From an uncultured Mediterraneibacter sp. (GTDB taxonomy: Bacteria; Bacillota; Clostridia; Lachnospirales; Lachnospiraceae), in the NCBI RefSeq assembly GCF_944377805.1, contig NZ_CALWFZ010000017.1:1-42275 (forward strand): a stretch of 42,275 nucleotides of DNA, written 5' to 3'. This document shows, in pieces, positions 7,545 through 15,710 of the stretch. Position numbers and translations under genes: made by a program. The first letter of the stretch is position 1. Each line of letters starts with the position of its first letter. Below the pieces are notes generated by a model. It was not told the origin of the DNA and made no database searches. It saw only the letters and a list, made by a program, of their open reading frames with translations.

Positions 7545-9584
7545 TTATACCTGATACACATACAACTCCTGAAGTGCTCTTGTCGCAGCGATATATTCAG
7601 CCTGAGCCGCCAGAGGGTTCTCCTGACCTCCGCGTATGGCGAATACCTGATCAAATTCCAGTCCTTTCGCCAGATAAAATGTAGTCACGGTAAGCCCCCG
7701 TTCAAACGCCGAGCTGTCACGGTTCACATAGGCCGCCTCTGTGCCTCTGTTCTTTAACAGACGGTAAATGTCCCAGGCTTCCTCTTCTGTCATCGTGATG
7801 ACAGCCCCTGTCTCATATCCGTCTTCTCCCAGGTTCAGATTAGTTATGATGGATTCCAGCATATCTTCTTCGGAAGAAAATTTCTCCTCCATCACCGGTT
7901 TTCCGTGGCGCTCCAGAAGTTCCAGTCCGGTAATACCGCTGATTTTTCCCGCATACCGGGCGATTTCGTAAGTATTGCGGTAGCTTTTATTAAGCACGAC
8001 TTCCCGAATGTCCTTTCCGAATATTTTCGGCAGGAATTCCAGAACATTATGCTGTTTTGTGTCCAGTGTCTGGGCATAATCTCCCAGAATTGTCATCCGG
8101 CATTTGAAGAGATTCTCCAGAATTACATATTGAATGAAAGAATAATCCTGCATCTCGTCTATTACGAGATGTTTGATGCTTTTTCTGGAGGAGCGCCCGA
8201 GAAGCTGATATTTCAGATACAGCATGGGGAACACATCTTCATAGGGAATCTTCCTGCGCTCGTACGGAATATCGGGAAGAGAATCATATCCATACTCTTC
8301 CAGCAGCCAGCTATAGATTACATATATGTCTTTGGATACATACATGCTGCCAAATTTGTTCTCAAGTAGCTCTCTGTCCTCATCCGAAATCGCGCTTCCC
8401 TTCAATGTCTCATAGGCGTCAATGAAATACTCCATGACAGCATCCATTCTCGCAAGCAGAGGCGTATTCTGGAATTTGAAATAGAACATTTTGATAAGAT
8501 CTTCTTCCGTCATCTTCATGCCCCGGAAGCTGACTTCCTTAAAGTCAATCAGCCTGTCCTCCAGAGTGGCCAGAAAACCTGATATCAGACCGACGAAATC
8601 TCCGGACTGCTTCATCTGAAACCGCTCTTTCTCCCGGCTCTCCGGGAATTTCATCATCCGTTCCAGATAATCATATCTGTCTTCGCAGTCTGCAGCCGTA
8701 TCTTTCAGTTCCCGATAGGCAAACAGATCAAAACTCATTTCCCGGATGTTCTCCTCGCCCAGCTCAGGGAGTATATGCGAGATATAATCCGAAAATACGC
8801 TGTTCGGCGACAAAATCAGTACATTCGAGGACTTCAGGTTCTTTCTGTCATGATAGAGAAGATACGCTATGCGGTGAAGAGCGATTGACGTCTTGCCGCT
8901 CCCTGCTCCTCCCTGAATTACGAGAATCTTATCTTTTGTGTTTCGGATAACTGTATTCTGTTCTTTCTGAATTGTACGCACGATATTTTTCAGCTTTACG
9001 TCTCCGTTAGTTCCAAGTTCCTGTTTGAGAATCTCATCGTCTATTTTCGTATCGCTTTCAAATGCGTAAACCATCCTGCCGCCGCGTATTTTATACTGCC
9101 ATTTTGAACAGATTTCTCCGCTGATCAGACCTGCCGGAGCCTCATAGGAAGCAGGGCCTTTATCATAATCATAAAAAAGGCTGCTCACCGGAGCCCTCCA
9201 GTCATAGATCAGCGGCGTCATACCCGCTCCCTCGGCAAAGTTTCCGACTCCGATGTAAAATGTCTCCGGCGCATCTTCTCCTTCAAAGGTAAAATCAACT
9301 CTTCCAAAAAACGGGGCGTCCTTCATTCGTTCAAAACGGTGTTTTAATTTTAATTTCTGTTCATTCGCATTTGTCTGCTGAAGAAGAGCCTGACGATTAT
9401 CAAACTCCTCATAGCCGTACTGGTCCATTTCTGTATAATTTTCCCAGTAGTACTCATGCATGCTCTCTATTTCTTTTTTTCCTTCTTTCAGATCATGGCT
9501 GATCTCTGCAAGTCTTTTCTCTATTTTCATGAGAACTTCTTTTAAGAACTGTGCCCCGTCTGAATGTCTGTTATTCATCGCCAT
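7545..9584 (-). CDS. helD: RNA polymerase recycling motor / UvrD-like helicase HelD
   Basis: A 679-residue superfamily 1 ATPase. It has a long N-terminal coiled-coil arm (about residues 1-75), Walker A GGAGSGKTS at about 228, Walker B LVIDEMQDYS, and late motifs LAKGLEFDQVFAI and YIAATRAL near the C-terminus. HelD proteins of Gram-positive bacteria bind RNA polymerase, insert their arms into the primary and secondary channels and use ATP to free stalled polymerase from nucleic acid. The second helicase half is interrupted by a family-specific insertion rather than a canonical UvrD 2B domain. The start follows AGGAGCATTACT. It is the first gene of the helD, FAD/Rieske, rlmH run and is divergent from the FKBP-like gene. 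HelD can be confused with DNA helicase IV, but the N-terminal arm supports HelD. Confidence 0.9.
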   Translation of the reverse strand: MAMNNRHSDGAQFLKEVLMKIEKRLAEISHDLKEGKKEIESMHEYYWENYTEMDQYGYEEFDNRQALLQQTNANEQKLKLKHRFERMKDAPFFGRVDFTFEGEDAPETFYIGVGNFAEGAGMTPLIYDWRAPVSSLFYDYDKGPASYEAPAGLISGEICSKWQYKIRGGRMVYAFESDTKIDDEILKQELGTNGDVKLKNIVRTIQKEQNTVIRNTKDKILVIQGGAGSGKTSIALHRIAYLLYHDRKNLKSSNVLILSPNSVFSDYISHILPELGEENIREMSFDLFAYRELKDTAADCEDRYDYLERMMKFPESREKERFQMKQSGDFVGLISGFLATLEDRLIDFKEVSFRGMKMTEEDLIKMFYFKFQNTPLLARMDAVMEYFIDAYETLKGSAISDEDRELLENKFGSMYVSKDIYVIYSWLLEEYGYDSLPDIPYERRKIPYEDVFPMLYLKYQLLGRSSRKSIKHLVIDEMQDYSFIQYVILENLFKCRMTILGDYAQTLDTKQHNVLEFLPKIFGKDIREVVLNKSYRNTYEIARYAGKISGITGLELLERHGKPVMEEKFSSEEDMLESIITNLNLGEDGYETGAVITMTEEEAWDIYRLLKNRGTEAAYVNRDSSAFERGLTVTTFYLAKGLEFDQVFAIRGGQENPLAAQAEYIAATRALQELYVYQV

Positions 9585-9804
9585 AGTAATGCTCCTGATC
9601 TTCAGTGTTTAAAGATTCATTTTATAGGTCCGCCTGATGTGATACTTTACCACAGTGTGCAGACGATAGCTATAGTATATCATGTATTTTTTCAAAAAAA
9701 ATCACAAATTAGTCATATTTTATATTTATAATATTCATCGACAGCATCCATATATCATAATCTGATGACATGGAATAATAAAAAAGAAATGAGGGTAAAA
9801 ACAC
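9585..9804. other. Divergent intergenic region helD / FKBP-like gene
   Basis: These 220 AT-rich bases must carry the promoters of both divergent genes. Near-consensus -10 candidates are visible on each strand: TATAAT at 9727-9732 (+), and TATACT on the minus strand near 9675-9680. Neither has a convincing -35 at 16-18 bases. An A-run/T-run tract (about 9685-9700) lies between them. Confidence 0.4.
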
Positions 9805-10371
9805 ATGAAAAAAGAGAACCGCAAAATGGCTCAGGAACGGCGCGCGAAAGAGCGACGCAAGAAGGAACTTCAGCGCAGGATCAGCAAAATCATCGTGATT
9901 GCGCTTCCGCTGATCGCAGTCATTGCGCTGATCATTGCAATCATTGCAACAAATAATTCTTCTGACAGCAATACAGATTCGAATAATGCGACAACCGAAT
10001 CCGATGCCGGCACTCAGAGCGGCTCAGACGATACGGGCACAGATACTGACGCTGCCTCCGACGAGAGTACGTCTTCACCGTCGTACGCCACAGATACATC
10101 GCTTACCGTTGAAGACGGTGATACCGTAAATATCGATTATGTAGGATCTATTGACGGAGTCGAATTCGAAGGAGGAAACACGCTGGGCCAGGGAGCAGAT
10201 CTCACCATCGGTTCCGGATTATATATTGATGACTTCGAGGAACAGCTGATCGGATCCCATCCTGGAGACCAGGTGGACGTATATGTCACTTTCCCCGAAG
10301 ATTACGGGAACGAGGAGTTGAATGGAAAAGAAGCTCTGTTTGAAGTGACAGTCAACGGAATCTATCAGTAA
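9805..10371 (+). CDS. Membrane-anchored FKBP-type peptidyl-prolyl isomerase-like protein
   Basis: A 188-residue protein. A very basic cytoplasmic segment (residues 1-26) is followed by one transmembrane helix (about 28-48) and a low-complexity Ser/Thr/Asp/Asn linker (about 50-105). The C-terminal domain (about 108-187) resembles the FKBP fold: [55 protein letters not shown], and the closing FEVTVNGIY. The topology is N-in with the FKBP-like domain outside the membrane, so it probably assists folding of exported proteins; that role is inferred. Its linker is like those of surface proteins and very unlike the trigger factor. The ribosome binding site GAGGG lies 11 bases before the ATG. It is followed directly by a strong hairpin, so it appears to be a single-gene unit. 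Confidence 0.8.
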   Translation: MKKENRKMAQERRAKERRKKELQRRISKIIVIALPLIAVIALIIAIIATNNSSDSNTDSNNATTESDAGTQSGSDDTGTDTDAASDESTSSPSYATDTSLTVEDGDTVNIDYVGSIDGVEFEGGNTLGQGADLTIGSGLYIDDFEEQLIGSHPGDQVDVYVTFPEDYGNEELNGKEALFEVTVNGIYQ

Positions 10372-10378
10372 TGCATAT

Positions 10379-10424
10379 AAATAGAGTGGCAAAATACAGA
10401 GAATTCTGATTTGCCACTCTATTT
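10379..10424 (+). terminator. Bidirectional hairpin between the FKBP-like and lipoprotein genes
   Basis: A 15-base perfect inverted repeat (AAATAGAGTGGCAAA, 10379-10393, with TTTGCCACTCTATTT, 10410-10424) follows the FKBP-like stop by seven bases and faces the 3' end of the lipoprotein gene. The A/T ends of the stem serve as a short U-tract for either direction, so it probably terminates both converging transcripts. Confidence 0.8.
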
Positions 10425-10477
10425 GAATGTGGGCGCGACGGCTTTATCTTTTGCCGCTGCCCGGTAAATTCTTTGAT

Positions 10478-11236
10478 TTATTTTATATATTGCTTTAGTT
10501 CTTTCGCGTCTGCTTCTTTCAACTCAACAATGTTACCATGCTTATCACGAATTACTCTGATGCTGATACCATCATCTATACTATTATTGCAGTAGGTATT
10601 ATGATCGGCATCGTAAAGGATATGTATAGGTTTTCCATTATATTTCCAGTTATTATTGGCTTCATCATAAGATATGCCAAAATCAACGTAATCATCCAGA
10701 CTGTCATCACGCCACTCTGGATCTCCGCCTTCAAAACCAGCATTCTCTCCGGAAATATCAACTGTTTCAAATTCCACTTTGATTTCTTCCTGTTTTTTAG
10801 ACCGAGTTTTGAAATCGGAATCTGAGGACTGTTTCAGTCCGATCAGATCGCCATTCACGCTTCTAATCGGCTCTACATCTACAACCCCATCATCAAAGAA
10901 AAAGGCATTTGTATTCTCCTCGCTGATCTGATCCTTAAAGTAGCGTACCATCTGTCCGTTATACAGGAAACGGTCTTTCTTTTTGTCATAGGTCATTCCG
11001 TAGGGTTCATAAATGGAATACTGTTTCGCAATTTCATCCTGACGCTCTTCCTCAGCTTTTTCCTGATCCTCTACTGACAGTATCTTATTGCTTTCAGAGG
11101 CTTCTGCCTGGGAATCGCTACTTGTAGATAAACTGCCACTATCTGCCGCTTTTGAAGTCGTGACACAGCCGTTTAGTGTTGCTGTTGCATAGAGGGCCAT
11201 TGTCAATGCCAAGAATTTGATACTGTGTTTTTTCAT
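10478..11236 (-). CDS. Lipoprotein with two imperfect repeats, linked to a two-component system
   Basis: 252 residues from the ATG at 11236, chosen because it gives a proper lipoprotein signal (KK, hydrophobic core, lipobox LNGC with Cys24) and has AAAGGGG upstream; an in-frame ATG 60 bases earlier would bury the signal. After a Ser-rich stretch and a charged linker there are two related segments of about 60 residues. One begins YGMTYDKKKDRFLYNGQ and ends NGDLIGLKQ. The other begins FGISYDEANNNWKYNGK and ends HGNIVELKEAD. Each has a YNG turn, an aspartate pair (DDG) and a final G-x-I/L-x-L strand. No enzymatic motif is seen. It lies 89 bases downstream of the histidine kinase and has its own promoter matching that of the response regulator, so it is probably an output or sensor partner of that system. 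Confidence 0.75.
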   Translation of the reverse strand: MKKHSIKFLALTMALYATATLNGCVTTSKAADSGSLSTSSDSQAEASESNKILSVEDQEKAEEERQDEIAKQYSIYEPYGMTYDKKKDRFLYNGQMVRYFKDQISEENTNAFFFDDGVVDVEPIRSVNGDLIGLKQSSDSDFKTRSKKQEEIKVEFETVDISGENAGFEGGDPEWRDDSLDDYVDFGISYDEANNNWKYNGKPIHILYDADHNTYCNNSIDDGISIRVIRDKHGNIVELKEADAKELKQYIK

Positions 11237-11268
11237 ATCGGATAAAACCCCTTTCTTTTGATGATTAT

Positions 11269-11302
11269 ATTGTATCAGAGTATTTTGTGATGCCATTGTG
11301 AT
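11269..11302 (-). promoter_or_regulatory. Lipoprotein promoter with 11-bp direct repeat (candidate response-regulator site)
   Basis: On the minus strand, ATCACAATGGC is followed at once by ATCACAAAATA, two half-sites spaced 11 bases apart (11279-11302). A -10 box TACAAT lies at 11269-11274. There is no good -35: the second half-site occupies that position. The same block recurs at the regulator promoter with the same spacing. This is the layout expected when an OmpR-family regulator activates a promoter from the -35 region. Confidence 0.6.
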
Positions 11303-11324
11303 AAATATGTTTTTTGTGTGTAGT

Positions 11325-12749
11325 TCAAGTCACCAATTGAACAGTAAACAAAACACCACGTTCTGTATTTTCTATGCAATATTGTGCCTGATGTTGTTCT
11401 AAAATGGTTTTCACAATATATAGTCCCAGTCCGCTTCCTCCAGTTTTCTTATTGCGGGAATGATCTACTCTATAAAAAGCATCGAAAAGTTTCGGTAAAT
11501 CGGCATCCGGAATATGAACACCTGTATTTTCTATCTCTAATCGTATCTTCCCCTCCTCAGCCAATGCTGTCAGATAAATAGAACTGTTTTCAGGAGAATA
11601 TGAAACCGCATTGGAAGCCAGATTGTTGACTGCTTTTTGCATCAACATCTTATCTCCGGTCATATATATATCAGATGTGATATTTTCAATCCAGTTTAAC
11701 CCCTTTTGTACGATCAGATCTTCAAATAAGACGTATTCCTGCTTCAGCATATCCGAGAAACAGAATTTCTCTTTCGCAGGCATGATTTTAAAAGATTTCA
11801 TACGGGCAATTGTCAGAATTTCCTGTACCATACTTTCCATTGTATTGATGATTTCCAGAGAGCGCTTCAGGTATTTATTACGATTTTGATAATCTCCAAC
11901 ATTTAAAAGCATACCTTCGGTTTGACCCTTTATAACCGTGATAGGAGTTTTCAGTTCATGAGAAACTGCTGAAAAGAAGTCCAATTGCGCTTGTTCCAGT
12001 TCACGCTCATGTTCAATATCTGCTTTCAGCTTTTCGTTGGCGTTTTTCAGATCTGTCATAGAAGCTGATAATCTTCTTGACATTTTATTTAAGCTGTGAG
12101 CTAATATTCCAAGTTCGTCTGTTCTGTTTTCTTCACATTTCCAATTAAAATCCAGGTTTGCCATTTTTTTCGATGCGCTGCTTATACGCAAAACAGGTTT
12201 GGTTACATATTGAGAATAAAGAAAAGAAGCCAATGCAGCAACCAGCAGAATCACAAGGAACAGAATTAGAAATATTCCTGCCAAAGTATCTTTCAGCAAA
12301 TTAACTTCCTGTGCGCTCCCTGCAACTGTCAACGTATAGATTTCGTCTGAATCAGCAAAGTTAAAAATATACCTGTGTGTTGCACGATATGCTGCCGGAT
12401 CGTCACTTTCAGTCGCCACTCCTCCAGTAACGATAACAGGAAACATCGAACCGCTTTGTGATGGAAGTTCTATTTCATTATCGGAAGAGTCAAACAATTG
12501 GAGTAATACATCGCTGTTATTCAATATAAATTCATCAAACAGCTTTCCACTTTCTGAAGGTGCCATATTCTCAATTTCTGAAATAAGTGTATTCGCAGCT
12601 TCATCCAGTCCTTCATCAAGAGTCGTGCTATAGGTTTTCGGAACAATCCACGAGATCACCGCATAAGTTATCATACAGCAGAAACTTGTTAATAACATCG
12701 TAATTATAAATATCTTTGCGAACAGTCTGCTTCTAACTTTCTTTATCAA
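11325..12749 (-). CDS. Sensor histidine kinase, HAMP-containing
   Basis: A 474-residue membrane kinase. TM1 is at about residues 10-32 and is followed by an extracytoplasmic domain of about 120 residues. TM2 (about 157-180) leads into a HAMP segment (about 182-232) and a coiled coil. The phosphoacceptor motif SAVSHELKTPIT places the His near residue 264. The ATPase part has the N box NLASNAVSYSP and the G box KTGGSGLGLYIVKTIL. It probably autophosphorylates in response to an envelope signal and passes phosphate to the upstream OmpR-type regulator, whose gene overlaps its start by 17 bases. The domain order is like VanS/BceS-neighbour kinases with a large outer domain. The signal cannot be inferred. 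No ABC transporter or resistance gene lies beside it, only the lipoprotein. Confidence 0.92.
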   Translation of the reverse strand: MIKKVRSRLFAKIFIITMLLTSFCCMITYAVISWIVPKTYSTTLDEGLDEAANTLISEIENMAPSESGKLFDEFILNNSDVLLQLFDSSDNEIELPSQSGSMFPVIVTGGVATESDDPAAYRATHRYIFNFADSDEIYTLTVAGSAQEVNLLKDTLAGIFLILFLVILLVAALASFLYSQYVTKPVLRISSASKKMANLDFNWKCEENRTDELGILAHSLNKMSRRLSASMTDLKNANEKLKADIEHERELEQAQLDFFSAVSHELKTPITVIKGQTEGMLLNVGDYQNRNKYLKRSLEIINTMESMVQEILTIARMKSFKIMPAKEKFCFSDMLKQEYVLFEDLIVQKGLNWIENITSDIYMTGDKMLMQKAVNNLASNAVSYSPENSSIYLTALAEEGKIRLEIENTGVHIPDADLPKLFDAFYRVDHSRNKKTGGSGLGLYIVKTILEQHQAQYCIENTERGVLFTVQLVT

Positions 12750-13404
12750 TTTTATATCCCACCCCTCGAATTGTCTGTATGAAATCTATGCCAAGCTTTT
12801 TTCTCAGATTTTTGATATGTGTGTCAACAACACGCTCATCTCCATAAAAATCATATTTCCAAAGCCTGTCTAATAAATTATGTCTGGTAAGAACACGTCC
12901 CTGATTCAACAGCAATTCCCGCAGAATCTCAAATTCCCGCTGCGTAAGGTCATAAGGATCCCCATTTACCGAAGTGGTATAACTGTCCAGATCCAAAACA
13001 AGATTTCTGTAGAGTATGGTTTGATTTTCCTGTTCATGCATTATACTACTGCGGCGGAGTACTGCGGCAATTTTACGAATCAGTATTGGCATAGAAAATG
13101 GCTTTGTAATATAATCATCCACCTGCAAATCTAAACCTTTAATTTGTTCCTCCTCGCCACTTAGGGCTGTAAGCATAATGATAGGAATTTGCGATTGTTT
13201 GCGGATTAACTCGCAAACAGAAAATCCGTCAATTTTAGGAAGCATAACATCCATAAGTATTAGATCAAAATATTCGGATGAAAAAAGGGAAACGGCTTCG
13301 ATTCCATCATTGGCTATGGTCGTTTTATATCCAACCTCTTGCAGAAAATTCTTCAAAAGGTTTTGAATATCCAAGTCATCCTCAACAATTAAAATGTGTT
13401 GCAT
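12733..13404 (-). CDS. OmpR/PhoB-family response regulator
   Basis: A 223-residue two-domain regulator. The receiver domain (about 1-115) has the acidic pair near the N-terminus (VEDD), the phosphoacceptor Asp in LILMDVMLPKIDG, and the conserved Lys in DDYITKPFS. The C-terminal winged helix (about 125-222) has LTQREFEILRELL, the recognition region ERVVDTHIKNLRKKL, and the closing TIRGVGYKI. It overlaps the kinase start, so the two are translationally coupled. TTTAGGAGG stands before the ATG. Its own promoter carries the same direct-repeat block as the lipoprotein promoter, which suggests positive autoregulation. DNA targets outside this locus are unknown. Confidence 0.95.
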   Translation of the reverse strand: MQHILIVEDDLDIQNLLKNFLQEVGYKTTIANDGIEAVSLFSSEYFDLILMDVMLPKIDGFSVCELIRKQSQIPIIMLTALSGEEEQIKGLDLQVDDYITKPFSMPILIRKIAAVLRRSSIMHEQENQTILYRNLVLDLDSYTTSVNGDPYDLTQREFEILRELLLNQGRVLTRHNLLDRLWKYDFYGDERVVDTHIKNLRKKLGIDFIQTIRGVGYKIDKES

Positions 13405-13425
13405 ATAAACACCTCCTAAAGCGGT

Positions 13426-13459
13426 ATTGTACCATAGTATTTTGTGATTCCTGTGTAGT
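13426..13459 (-). promoter_or_regulatory. Response-regulator promoter with 11-bp direct repeat
   Basis: On the minus strand, ACTACACAGGA is followed by ATCACAAAATA (13438-13459) and, after a spacing identical to that of the lipoprotein promoter, a -10 box TACAAT (13426-13431). The stretch ATCACAAAATACT is the same, base for base, in both promoters. The upstream half-site here is weaker (about five of eight positions agree with the second half). It is a candidate site for autoregulation by the regulator encoded just downstream. Confidence 0.6.
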
Positions 13460-13534
13460 TTGCTTATTCACCATATAATTTTCAATTCCCTGGCTTGAAA
13501 TGGCTGAACCATGCCTCAAGGCTCGGTTACAATC

Positions 13535-13581
13535 ATAAAAAACTGCTGGATTTAGCTATTAAGACTCAATCCAGCAGTTTT
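13535..13581 (-). terminator. Terminator after the alkD-like gene
   Basis: A 14-base perfect stem (AAAACTGCTGGATT, 13539-13552, with AATCCAGCAGTTTT, 13568-13581) is followed on the minus strand by a run of six Ts. It lies about 30 bases after the alkD-like stop, so it ends the nfnA-nfnB-alkD unit. The ~75 bases beyond it, up to the regulator promoter, show nothing recognisable. Confidence 0.85.
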
Positions 13582-13612
13582 CTTTGTAGTCAAGCCCATA
13601 GGGCAGTTACTG

Positions 13613-14308
13613 TTATTTTGTAAGTTTCTTCAGTTCTTCTTTTTCTTCTTTGCTCACCCGATATGATTCTCTGATTTTTTGTATCGCCTTGTTGTGGGTA
13701 AAGCCATCCATTCGGCTGTTTTCCAGCAACGCTCGCGTTTTCTCAGGAAACTTCACATAACATGCCTGCAGTGTCCATGCCACGCCCATCTTTGTGTAAT
13801 ACCCTTCATGGCGGATTTCATTACAGTTCTCCAGGATCGTATCTATGTGTGCCTCATCGAGAAAATGATCCATCATCGATACAATCATAAAGCGGAGTTC
13901 AAATTCTTCTCTGCTGTTTCGATATGTCATCAGATATTCAAACCAATATTCCGGATCTTTCCGCATGAATTTGAGACTATTGGCACAGCTGTCACAGACT
14001 CCCCAATTACTGATCCTTGGAACAAATTCATCCAGAAACTTTCTGTATTCTTCCCGGTCTGTCTTTACATATCCTATGACAAGACCATGAAGCATGATCT
14101 CCTCATATGCGGAATCACTTCCCGCCTCGCTCGCGCTTTCTGAGAGATACGCCCGGAAGTCGCCTGCCGCAATCTTTTTTGCAAGCTTCCTCAACATGGG
14201 AAGACGCACTCCCAATATGTTATCCACATCCGGCAGAAGTTTCCTGTTGAAATCTCTGTAGTCGTCTTCTGCCAGACTGTACAGTGTCTCCCTGATCTCG
14301 TCTAACAT
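13613..14308 (-). CDS. DNA alkylation repair protein (AlkD-like HEAT-repeat glycosylase)
   Basis: A 231-residue all-helical HEAT-like repeat protein of the AlkD/AlkC family. The active-site pattern of AlkD is present: NWGVCD supplies the Trp and catalytic Asp pair (AlkD Trp109/Asp113), GVAWTLQAC supplies the second Trp (Trp187), and the C-terminal THNKAIQKIRES helix follows. AlkD removes N3- and N7-alkylated purines without base flipping. Length matches the family. The ATG lies one base after the nfnB stop, so it is co-transcribed with nfnAB, although no functional link to ferredoxin metabolism is evident. Confidence 0.88.
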   Translation of the reverse strand: MLDEIRETLYSLAEDDYRDFNRKLLPDVDNILGVRLPMLRKLAKKIAAGDFRAYLSESASEAGSDSAYEEIMLHGLVIGYVKTDREEYRKFLDEFVPRISNWGVCDSCANSLKFMRKDPEYWFEYLMTYRNSREEFELRFMIVSMMDHFLDEAHIDTILENCNEIRHEGYYTKMGVAWTLQACYVKFPEKTRALLENSRMDGFTHNKAIQKIRESYRVSKEEKEELKKLTK

Positions 14309-14309
14309 C

Positions 14310-15710
14310 TTAATCCCGGCTCTCTTTACCTGTCAAATATTCATCAATGCCCTTTGCGCCTGCTTTTCCCGCTCCCATAGCAAGAATAACCGTAGCCGCT
14401 CCTGTCACGGCATCGCCTCCGGCAAATACGGCTTTTTTTGAAGTCTGGCCGTTATCTTCATCTGCTACGATACATTTTCTGCGGTTCGTCTCAAGCCCTT
14501 TTGTTGTAGATGAAATCAGTGGATTCGGAGAAGTACCCAGCGCCATAATTACCGTGTCCACCTGGATGTCATACTCTGAACCCGGAATTTCTACCGGACG
14601 TCTTCTTCCGGAAGCATCCGACTCTCCCAGCTCCATTTTAATGACCGTAACACTGGAAATATTTCCGTTCTCATCCACATTGATCTTCTTCGGATTTGTC
14701 AGGAGGTTAAATACAACCCCTTCCTCTTTTGCGTGGTGAACCTCTTCCACTCTGGCCGGAAGTTCCGCCTCACTTCTTCTGTATATAATATGTACGTCGG
14801 CTCCAAGTCTCAGCGCTGTTCTGGCCGCGTCCATAGCCACGTTTCCGCCGCCTACGACCGCGACTTTTCTGCCCGCGATAATCGGAGTGTCATAAGACTC
14901 ATCAAAGGCTTTCATCAGATTGCTTCTTGTCAGATATTCATTAGCGGAGAATACGCCGTTCGCATTCTCTCCCGGAATCCCCATGAACATTGGAAGACCC
15001 GCGCCGGAACCGATAAATACCGCCTCGAATCCTTCCTCTTCCATAAGCTGGTCAATCGTTGTGGATCTGCCGATTACAACATTTGTCTCAAACTTCACGC
15101 CCAGCTCTTTAACCTTCTCAATCTCTTTTGCAACGATCTTCTCTTTCGGCAGACGGAATTCCGGAATGCCGTATACAAGAACGCCGCCGAGTTCATGAAG
15201 CGCCTCAAACACAGTGACGTCATATCCTTTCTTGGCCAGGTCTCCCGCACAAGTAAGACCAGACGGACCGGAACCGATCACTGCCACCTTGTGGCCGTTC
15301 CGGGATTTTGCACCCACCGGCTTAATATCATTTTCAAGCGCATAGTCCGCCACGAACCGTTCCAGTTTTCCGATCGACACGGGTTCCCCTTTGATTCCAC
15401 GGATGCATTTACCCTCGCACTGTGACTCCTGTGGGCAGACGCGCCCGCAGATCGCGGGAAGGGCGCTGGATTTTCCGATCACCTTATATGCTTCCTCGAT
15501 ATTTCCCTCTTTTACTTCCTGGATAAACGCGGGAATATCAATCGATACCGGACAGCCCTGGATGCACTTTGCATTCTTGCAGTTCAGACATCTTGTTGCC
15601 TCGTCCATCGCTTCTTCCAGATTGTATCCGAAACAGACTTCTTCAAAATTTTTCGCCCGCACTTTTGGCTCCTGTTCTCTGACAGGTACTTTTTTTAACA
15701 TATCTGCCAT
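14310..15710 (-). CDS. nfnB: NfnB: NADPH-binding large subunit of the bifurcating ferredoxin:NADP oxidoreductase (GltA-like)
   Basis: 466 residues, homologous to the small subunit of glutamate synthase. N-terminal cysteine motifs CLNCKNAKCIQGCP and CGRVCPQESQCEGKC bind two [4Fe-4S] clusters. The FAD motif is VAVIGSGPSGLTCAGDLAKK and the NADPH motif VAVVGGGNVAMDAARTALRL. The stop overlaps the start region of nothing else, but its own ATG overlaps the last base of the upstream nfnA frame, as in nfnAB operons. No glutamate synthase large subunit is nearby, and the partner has the dihydroorotate dehydrogenase electron-transfer fold. Together they fit NADH-dependent reduced ferredoxin:NADP+ oxidoreductase, which forms two NADPH from reduced ferredoxin and NADH. 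Sulfide dehydrogenase (SudAB) has the same architecture and cannot be excluded. Confidence 0.88.
   Translation of the reverse strand: MADMLKKVPVREQEPKVRAKNFEEVCFGYNLEEAMDEATRCLNCKNAKCIQGCPVSIDIPAFIQEVKEGNIEEAYKVIGKSSALPAICGRVCPQESQCEGKCIRGIKGEPVSIGKLERFVADYALENDIKPVGAKSRNGHKVAVIGSGPSGLTCAGDLAKKGYDVTVFEALHELGGVLVYGIPEFRLPKEKIVAKEIEKVKELGVKFETNVVIGRSTTIDQLMEEEGFEAVFIGSGAGLPMFMGIPGENANGVFSANEYLTRSNLMKAFDESYDTPIIAGRKVAVVGGGNVAMDAARTALRLGADVHIIYRRSEAELPARVEEVHHAKEEGVVFNLLTNPKKINVDENGNISSVTVIKMELGESDASGRRRPVEIPGSEYDIQVDTVIMALGTSPNPLISSTTKGLETNRRKCIVADEDNGQTSKKAVFAGGDAVTGAATVILAMGAGKAGAKGIDEYLTGKESRD

Noticed and set aside
9675-9740. Paired promoters of helD and the FKBP-like gene
   Set aside because: The -10-like boxes lack convincing -35 elements at the right distance, so exact promoters were not called.
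13491-13612. Possible remnant coding sequence between the regulator promoter and the alkD terminator
   Set aside because: Short open stretches exist in two frames, but none shows a family motif or a start with a ribosome binding site.
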